A model generated the notes under the pieces. It was not told where the DNA came from and ran no database searches. It was given only the letters and a program-made list of their open reading frames with translations. Below, piece by piece: positions 58,803-64,000 of a DNA stretch of 64,000 nucleotides (its first letter is position 1; each line of letters begins with the position of its first letter). A program made the position numbers and the translations under genes. The stretch comes from Oscillospiraceae bacterium (GTDB taxonomy: Bacteria; Bacillota; Clostridia; Oscillospirales; Acutalibacteraceae), in contig SVOC01000003.1 in NCBI GenBank assembly GCA_015066625.1, positions 62,001-126,000 of the forward strand, written 5' to 3'.

Positions 58803-60146
58803 ATGGATTACATTAAGCACACAATTGAAGCAGTTGCAAAGAAGCACGCAAACGAGCCCGAGTTTGTTCAGACCGTTACAGAAGTCTATGAATCACTCGC
58901 ACCCGTTATCGACCAGCATCCCGAATACGAAAAGTATTCACTGCTTGAAAGAATGGCAGAGCCCGAAAGACAGATTTCATTCCGTGTTACCTGGGTTGAC
59001 GACAGCGGCAAGGTTCAGGTAAACACAGGCTACAGAGTTCAGTTCAACGGCGCAATCGGTCCCTACAAGGGCGGTCTGCGCTTCCATCCTTCCGTATACA
59101 TCGGCATTATGAAGTTCCTTGCTTTTGAGCAGACCTTCAAAAACAGCCTTACAGGTCTTCCCATCGGCGGTGCAAAGGGCGGTTCGGACTTTGACCCCAG
59201 AGGCAAGAGCGATGCAGAAATTCTCCGCTTCTGCCAGGCATTTATGACAGAGCTTTACAGACACATCGGTCCCGACATTGACGTACCCGCAGGCGATATC
59301 GGTGTAGGCGGCAGAGAAATCGGCTACCTCTACGGTCAGTACAGACGCATCAGAGGCGCATTCGAAAACGGCGTTCTCACAGGCAAGGGTCTTTCATACG
59401 GCGGTTCTCTCATCAGACCCGAAGCTACAGGCTACGGTGCTACATACTACGCAGTTGAAATGCTCAAGCATTTCGGCGAAGAAATCAAGGGCAAGACCTT
59501 TGCAATCTCAGGCTTCGGCAACGTTGCATGGGGTGCTGTTCAGAAGATTACAGAGCTCGGCGGTAAGGTTGTTACAATTTCAGGTCCCGACGGCTATGTA
59601 TACGATGCAGACGGCATCAACACACCCGAAAAGATTGATTATATGCTCGAAATGAGAGCATCGGGCCGCGACAAGGTTCAGGATTATGCCGATAAATTCG
59701 GTGCTGAATTCTTTGCAGGTCAGAAGCCCTGGGGCGTTAAGGTTGACGTTGCAATGCCCTGCGCAACTCAGAATGAAATCGGTATGACAGAGGCTGAAAA
59801 GCTTGTTGCAAACGGTGTTCCCTATTACATCGAGGTTGCAAATATGCCCACAACCAACGAGGCTCTTGCATACCTTAAGGCAAACTGCAAGGCAGTTGCT
59901 CCCTCAAAGGCAGTTAACGCAGGCGGCGTTGCTGTTTCAGCTCTCGAAATGAGCCAGAACTCAATGAGATACAGCTGGACTGCAGAAGAAGTTGATGCAA
60001 AGCTCAAGCAGATTATGAAGGATATCCACGATAATTCAGCAGCAGCATCAGAAAAATACGGTCTGGGCTATGACCTTGTAGCAGGCGCAAACATCGCAGG
60101 CTTCATCAAGGTTGCAGATGCAATGATGGCTCAGGGTCTTATCTAA
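58803..60146 (+). CDS. gdhA: Glutamate dehydrogenase (NADP-type)
   Basis: The 447-residue protein is the hexameric GDH: PYKGGLRFHP, the catalytic-lysine region LPIGGAKGGSDFDP, GRGIGYL-like VGGREIGYLYGQYRRI, and the Rossmann loop SGFGNVAWGAVQ. It makes glutamate from 2-oxoglutarate and ammonia. ATG at 58803 has AAGGAG eight bases upstream; a GTG nine bases earlier is less likely. Codon use is that of an abundant protein. A terminator follows. Confidence 0.97.
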   Translation: MDYIKHTIEAVAKKHANEPEFVQTVTEVYESLAPVIDQHPEYEKYSLLERMAEPERQISFRVTWVDDSGKVQVNTGYRVQFNGAIGPYKGGLRFHPSVYIGIMKFLAFEQTFKNSLTGLPIGGAKGGSDFDPRGKSDAEILRFCQAFMTELYRHIGPDIDVPAGDIGVGGREIGYLYGQYRRIRGAFENGVLTGKGLSYGGSLIRPEATGYGATYYAVEMLKHFGEEIKGKTFAISGFGNVAWGAVQKITELGGKVVTISGPDGYVYDADGINTPEKIDYMLEMRASGRDKVQDYADKFGAEFFAGQKPWGVKVDVAMPCATQNEIGMTEAEKLVANGVPYYIEVANMPTTNEALAYLKANCKAVAPSKAVNAGGVAVSALEMSQNSMRYSWTAEEVDAKLKQIMKDIHDNSAAASEKYGLGYDLVAGANIAGFIKVADAMMAQGLI

Positions 60147-60150
60147 TGAA

Positions 60151-60177
60151 AAAAGGTCAGCTTCGGCTGACCTTTTA
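60151..60177 (+). terminator. Terminator of gdhA
   Basis: Stem AAAAGGTCAGC / GCTGACCTTTT around TTCG. It lies between convergent genes and can work from both sides. Confidence 0.9.
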
Positions 60178-60182
60178 ATGTT

Positions 60183-60881
60183 TTATAGCATACTTTTTAA
60201 TTCGTTCATAGTTTCCGCAGCGGGTTCGGGAATATGAGCAAAGGGGAAATTCAGCCCCATTTTGTCATACTTCACCTGACAGATTTTGCGGAAGGGGAGA
60301 AGCTCGGTTTTGTCAACACATTTGTGTTCCGAAGCTATCCTTTTTAATTCAAGAATATTTTCCTCGTTATCGTTGAGGGTAGGAATAATAACCTGCCTCA
60401 GAGTGACGGGGATTTTTTCTTTGTTAAGATAATCAAGAAATTCAAGAACGGGCTTCATTTCACAGCCTGCGTGCTTTTTATAAAGCTCATCGGTTGTGTA
60501 TTTTATATCAAGCAATACTCTGTCCGTTACTTTCAGCAGAGCTTTTACGCTGTCATTGAGAATACTGCCCGATGTGTCAAGGCAGGTGTTGATGCCTGCC
60601 TTATGGCACAGCTCAAAAATTTCTTTCACAAAATCCGCCTGCAACAGGGGCTCACCGCCCGAAACAGTGATTCCGCCTTCACTGCCGAAATATTCTTTGT
60701 ATCTCGCCGCACGGTTTGCAACATCCTCAGCGGTGTATTCCTTGCCTTCATTCATCTTCCATGTGTCGGGATTATGGCAGCAGCCGCAGCGCAGGTTACA
60801 GCCCTGAGTGAAGGCCACAAAGCGTATTCCGGGGCCGTCTATTGCACCAAGGCTTTGAAATGAGTGAATATAACCCGTCAT
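60183..60881 (-). CDS. pflA: Pyruvate formate-lyase activating enzyme
   Basis: The 232-residue radical SAM enzyme has the CNLRCGCC motif (C-x3-C-x2-C) that binds the 4Fe-4S cluster, followed by HNPDTW and SGGEPLLQ. It abstracts a hydrogen from the glycine of PflB using S-adenosylmethionine and so switches the lyase on. No extra ferredoxin domain is present, as expected for PflA. Its ATG overlaps the pflB stop, so the two are coupled. Confidence 0.96.
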   Translation of the reverse strand: MTGYIHSFQSLGAIDGPGIRFVAFTQGCNLRCGCCHNPDTWKMNEGKEYTAEDVANRAARYKEYFGSEGGITVSGGEPLLQADFVKEIFELCHKAGINTCLDTSGSILNDSVKALLKVTDRVLLDIKYTTDELYKKHAGCEMKPVLEFLDYLNKEKIPVTLRQVIIPTLNDNEENILELKRIASEHKCVDKTELLPFRKICQVKYDKMGLNFPFAHIPEPAAETMNELKSML

Positions 60882-63109
60882 ATTGCTTCGTGGAAGGTAC
60901 GGCTGATAACCTCTCTCTGCTGCTCACGGGAAAGCTTGTTGAAGTTAACCGCATAGCCCGAAACTCTGATTGTCAGGTTGGGGTAATCCTCGGGGTTTTC
61001 GTATGCCTTCATAAGTGTTTCACGGTTAAGCACGTTGACATTGATGTGATGTGCCTTCTTTGCAAAGTAGCCGTCAAGAATGGAAACAAGATTACCGATT
61101 CTTTCTTCTTCATCTCTTCCCAGTGCTTCGGGAGTGATTGAGAAGGTGTTTGAAACGCCGTCACGGCAGTCGTCATAGCTGATTTTAGCAACGGAGTTAA
61201 GGGATGCAAGTGCGCCGTTTTCTTCTCTGTTGTGCATGGGGTTTGCACCGGGCGCAAAGGGTGCGCTTGCCTTTCTTCCGTCGGGAGTTGCGCCTGTATT
61301 CTTGCCGTACATAACATTTGATGTAATAGTCAGCACGGAAAGGGTGTGGATTGCTTTTCTGTAAGTGGGGGTCTTGCGAAGCTCTGTAATAACCTTGTGA
61401 GCCATATCCTTTGCAATAAGATCAACTCTGTCATCGTCGTTGCCGTATTTGGGGAAGTCGCCTTCGGTCTTGAATTCGGTAATGAATCCGCTGCTGTTTT
61501 TAACGGGGATTACGTTTGCATATTTGATTGCGCTCAGTGAGTCCGCAACAACGGAAAGACCTGCAATGCCGAATGCCATGAAACGCTCAACATCCGTATC
61601 GTGAAGTGCCATCTGAGTTTTTTCGTAGGCATACTTATCGTGCATATAGTGGATGATGTTCATTGTGTTGACATAGAGATTGCTCAGCCATGCAATATAG
61701 ATATCAAAACGCTTCATAACCTCGTCATAATCAAGCTTGTCGCCTTCCATAACGGGCATCTGAGGGCCGATGTGAATGCCGCTTGTGGTATCGTAACCGC
61801 CGTTGATTGCAATAAGCAGAAGCTTTGCAAGGTTGCAGCGTGCACCGAAGAACTGCATCTGCTTGCCTACCTTCATTGCGGAAACACAGCAGGCAATGGC
61901 ATAATCGTCGCCGTAAACGGGACGCATAATATCGTCGTTTTCATACTGGATTGAGTCTGTATCTGCCGAAACCTTTGCGCAGAATTTCTTGAAGTTTTCG
62001 GGCAGTGAGGTTGACCAGAGAACGGTCAGGTTGGGTTCGGGGGATGAGCCGAGAGTGTAAAGCGTATTAAGAATTCTGAAGCTGTTTTTGGTAACAAGGG
62101 TTCTGCCGTCTTCACCCATACCGCCTACGGCTTCGGTAATCCACATGGGGTCGCCGCCGAAAAGCTCGTTGTATTCGGGTGTACGCAGATGGCGGGCAAT
62201 ACGCAGCTTCATAACAAAATCGTCAATAAGCTCCTGTGCGCCTTCTTCGGTGAGAACACCGTTTGCAATATCACGCTCAATGTAGATATCAAAGAATGTG
62301 CTTACTCTGCCCAGTGACATTGCGGCACCGTTCTGCTCCTTGATTGCACCCAGATAGCCGAAATAGGTCCACTGAATTGCTTCCTTTGCGTTTGCGGCGG
62401 GCTTGCTGATATCAAAGCCGTACATAGCCGCCATTTCTTTAAGGTAGCCAAGGAAAGCAATCTGCTGGAAAAGCTCTTCGTCAAGGCGGATCTGCTCGGT
62501 ATTGAAGGCTTCGTTTGCAAGCTTGTTTTTATCTTTCTTCTTTTCTTCAATGAGCTTATCAACGCCGTAAAGAGCAACTCTGCGGTAATCGCCGATGATT
62601 CTGCCTCTGCCGTATGCATCGGGCAGACCGGTGATAACATGGCATTTGCGAGCCTGACGCATTTCGTCTGTGTATGCACGGAAGACGCCGTCGTTATGAG
62701 TTGTGCGGAAGCGGAATTCTTCCTCAACCTTCTTGCTCAGCTTATAGCCGTAGGCTTCGCATGCCTGACGCACCATACGCATACCGCCGAAGGGATTGAC
62801 ACCTCTTTTGAGCGGTCTGTTGGTCTGCATACCGAAAATAAGCTCATTTTCTTTATCAATATATCCGGGTGAATAGCTTGTCAGTGAAGAAACGGTTGCA
62901 GTGTCAATATCAAGCACACCGCCGAACTGACGCTCAATGGCAAAAAGGGATTCGAGCTTTTTCATAAGACCCTTTGTACGCTCGGTTGCGCCTGCAAGAA
63001 AGCTGCTGTCGCCCGAATATTCGCTGTAATTCTTCTGAATGAAATCACGAACGTTGATTTCGTCCTGCCATACGCCCGGTTTAAAGCCTGTCCAATTCTT
63101 GTGTTCCAT
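60878..63109 (-). CDS. pflB: Formate C-acetyltransferase (pyruvate formate-lyase)
   Basis: The 743-residue glycyl-radical enzyme cleaves pyruvate with CoA to acetyl-CoA and formate. The catalytic pair C407-C408 lies in [12 protein letters not shown] and the radical glycine is G718 in [10 protein letters not shown] near the C-terminus. Length is normal. AAAGGAGG lies nine bases before the ATG. Upstream is a ZTP riboswitch with terminator. The enzyme is the main anaerobic source of formate here and links the fermentation of pyruvate to one-carbon supply. Confidence 0.98.
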   Translation of the reverse strand: MEHKNWTGFKPGVWQDEINVRDFIQKNYSEYSGDSSFLAGATERTKGLMKKLESLFAIERQFGGVLDIDTATVSSLTSYSPGYIDKENELIFGMQTNRPLKRGVNPFGGMRMVRQACEAYGYKLSKKVEEEFRFRTTHNDGVFRAYTDEMRQARKCHVITGLPDAYGRGRIIGDYRRVALYGVDKLIEEKKKDKNKLANEAFNTEQIRLDEELFQQIAFLGYLKEMAAMYGFDISKPAANAKEAIQWTYFGYLGAIKEQNGAAMSLGRVSTFFDIYIERDIANGVLTEEGAQELIDDFVMKLRIARHLRTPEYNELFGGDPMWITEAVGGMGEDGRTLVTKNSFRILNTLYTLGSSPEPNLTVLWSTSLPENFKKFCAKVSADTDSIQYENDDIMRPVYGDDYAIACCVSAMKVGKQMQFFGARCNLAKLLLIAINGGYDTTSGIHIGPQMPVMEGDKLDYDEVMKRFDIYIAWLSNLYVNTMNIIHYMHDKYAYEKTQMALHDTDVERFMAFGIAGLSVVADSLSAIKYANVIPVKNSSGFITEFKTEGDFPKYGNDDDRVDLIAKDMAHKVITELRKTPTYRKAIHTLSVLTITSNVMYGKNTGATPDGRKASAPFAPGANPMHNREENGALASLNSVAKISYDDCRDGVSNTFSITPEALGRDEEERIGNLVSILDGYFAKKAHHINVNVLNRETLMKAYENPEDYPNLTIRVSGYAVNFNKLSREQQREVISRTFHEAI

Positions 63110-63133
63110 ATGTGACTGCCTCCTTTAAAGGAT

Positions 63134-63270
63134 TAAAAAAACAAAAAAGGGCTTATTCAGTTTAGCAAAACTGAATAGCCCAGACGGTCGGCATATTATA
63201 CTTTAAAAATCTAAAGTATAAGTTTACATTCCCTTGCGGTGCTCCGCTGTTCCGTCAGTCATGTAAACTT
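63134..63270 (-). ncRNA. ZTP (pfl) riboswitch with overlapping intrinsic terminator, upstream of pflB
   Basis: Minus strand, from 63270 down: P1 AAGTTTACAT / ATGTAAACTT (63261-63270 with 63220-63229) encloses GACTGACGGAACA and the P2 hairpin GCGG-AGCA-CCGC. A linker stem ATACTTTA / TAAAGTAT follows, then the conserved CCGACCGTCTGGGC. GACGG (63252-63256) can pair with CCGTC (63183-63187) as the class pseudoknot. The GGGC that ends the aptamer also opens the terminator stem (63149-63181), which is followed by a T-rich tract. Ligand binding should hold GGGC and allow pflBA transcription when ZTP accumulates, that is, when 10-formyl-folate is short. Confidence 0.88.
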
Positions 63271-63279
63271 TGTATCTTT

Positions 63280-63308
63280 ATTATACAGAAAGGCAGGGGA
63301 TATGTCAA
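63280..63308 (-). promoter_or_regulatory. Promoter of the pflB riboswitch transcript
   Basis: On the minus strand TTGACA (63303-63308) and TATAAT (63280-63285), both perfect, are 17 bases apart. Transcription would start close to 63273, at the first bases of the aptamer. Confidence 0.88.
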
Positions 63309-63377
63309 TTAAAAATATCACCAAATATTGTGCCTTTTATCAAAAATATATAGTGAATGTTGTGTCCGACTTATTTA

Positions 63378-64000
63378 TCAGATCCACTTCTCAATTGCTT
63401 TGGCAACAAGATAAACTGTTTTGTCAACAACAGCTTTGTCTTCTTCCGAGAGGTTGAGAAGAGGCGCTCTTACTCCGCCGAGGCGAAGACCTGCAAGCTC
63501 AATGAGAGCGGCTTTTGCAACTGCATACATATTGCCGTTTGCCGAGCACATGGTGTAAATAACTTCGTTGATATCGCTCTGAAGCTTGCCTGCGTTTTCA
63601 AAATTGCCTGCTTCAAGAAGTGCGTTGAGTTTCACGAAAAGCTCGGGCATAACGCCGTAGGTGCCGCCGATACCGCCGTCTGCACCGATAAGTCTGCCGC
63701 CGACAAACTGCTCATCGGGGCCGTTGAAAACAACAATTTCCCTCTTGTTGATTGCAGCCTGTCTTTTGAACATCTGAATATCCTGAATAGGCATTGATGA
63801 ATTCTTAACACCGATAACCCTTGGATTCTTCAGCATTTCATCAAAAAGGCTGAGGGTGAGAGAAACGCCTGCTAGCTGGGGAATATTGTAGATAACAAAA
63901 TCCGTGTTGGGTGCAGCATCGGAAATATCGTTCCAGTATTTTGCGATTGCTCTTTCGGGAAGCTTGAAATAGATGGGAGGAATTGCGGCGATAGCGTCAA
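63378..64000 (-). CDS. N-acetylneuraminate lyase / dihydrodipicolinate synthase family protein, partial
   Basis: The gene enters from the right edge; about 207 residues are visible, beginning in frame at 63998. It is a class I aldolase TIM barrel: FVIYNIPQLAGVSL holds the catalytic tyrosine and RVIGVKNSS the Schiff-base lysine, and GADGGIGGTYGVMPELFVKL is the late signature. The YNIP and VKNSS forms are closer to sialate lyases (NanA) than to DapA, but the N-terminus needed to decide is outside the window. The stop is followed by an AT-rich gap with no obvious terminator. Confidence 0.85.
   Translation of the reverse strand, partial: DAIAAIPPIYFKLPERAIAKYWNDISDAAPNTDFVIYNIPQLAGVSLTLSLFDEMLKNPRVIGVKNSSMPIQDIQMFKRQAAINKREIVVFNGPDEQFVGGRLIGADGGIGGTYGVMPELFVKLNALLEAGNFENAGKLQSDINEVIYTMCSANGNMYAVAKAALIELAGLRLGGVRAPLLNLSEEDKAVVDKTVYLVAKAIEKWI

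Overview
The window looks like a chromosomal segment of an anaerobic, low-to-mid GC Firmicute, most likely a gut clostridium of the Oscillospiraceae/Ruminococcaceae kind. The grounds are AGGAGG-type ribosome binding sites with some GTG and TTG starts, a phenylalanine T-box, a ZTP (pfl) riboswitch, pyruvate formate-lyase, GTP-type PEP carboxykinase, indolepyruvate:ferredoxin oxidoreductase, and a DNA polymerase I with a decayed proofreading domain. No rRNA, tRNA, CRISPR array, transposase or phage gene was seen. The assignment is an inference from gene content, not a taxonomic measurement.

Layout. 1-6.8 kb: a V-type ATPase operon in the order E, DUF2764, A, B, D, I, K. 6.8-13.3 kb: sugar isomerase-like enzyme, FAD-Rieske oxidoreductase, ADP-ribosylglycohydrolase with a secreted beta-helix protein, and an ArsB/SLC13-type permease. 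13.5-19.2 kb: secreted hydrolase, an ECF sigma / membrane protein / lipoprotein operon, and a membrane-anchored glycosidase. 19.5-28.8 kb: housekeeping genes (dusB, polA, an arginine-phosphatase-like LMW phosphatase, rimI, tsaD, pckG, HAD phosphatase). 28.9-33 kb: lipid genes (plsC, acyl-CoA ligase), a second small ECF sigma unit, and a solitary RepA_N-type replication initiator gene. 33-41.3 kb: Na+/solute symporter, acyl-CoA ligase, iorAB, paaK and an ACT-domain protein, which together look like an aryl-acid / aromatic amino acid module, followed by T-box-controlled pheST. 45-54.6 kb: carbohydrate and phosphoester enzymes (Gfo/Idh/MocA, PHP, two metallophosphoesterases, membrane M28 peptidase, GH38 mannosidase). 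54.7-64 kb: NimA-like flavoprotein, FAD oxidoreductase, DUF1846, gdhA, pflBA behind a ZTP riboswitch, and the end of a sialate/dihydrodipicolinate lyase-family gene.

The most distinctive structure is a modular intergenic repeat. It has two hairpin cores, AAGGGC-loop-GCCCTT (core A) and ATAGGC-loop-GCCTAT (core B), set between arms built from AGTGAA-like words. Full and half units occur at ten places, in both orientations and often starting on a stop codon. Two sit inside regulatory layouts: between the T-box terminator and pheS, and between the DUF1846 gene and a terminator-like hairpin. The second notable locus is the RepA_N gene at 32.2 kb. Direct repeats spaced exactly 23 bp lie in its interdomain linker, like an origin inside a plasmid rep gene, and a LexA-type palindrome lies in the spacer of its promoter. 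The third is the pflB leader, where a ZTP aptamer shares its last bases with a terminator.
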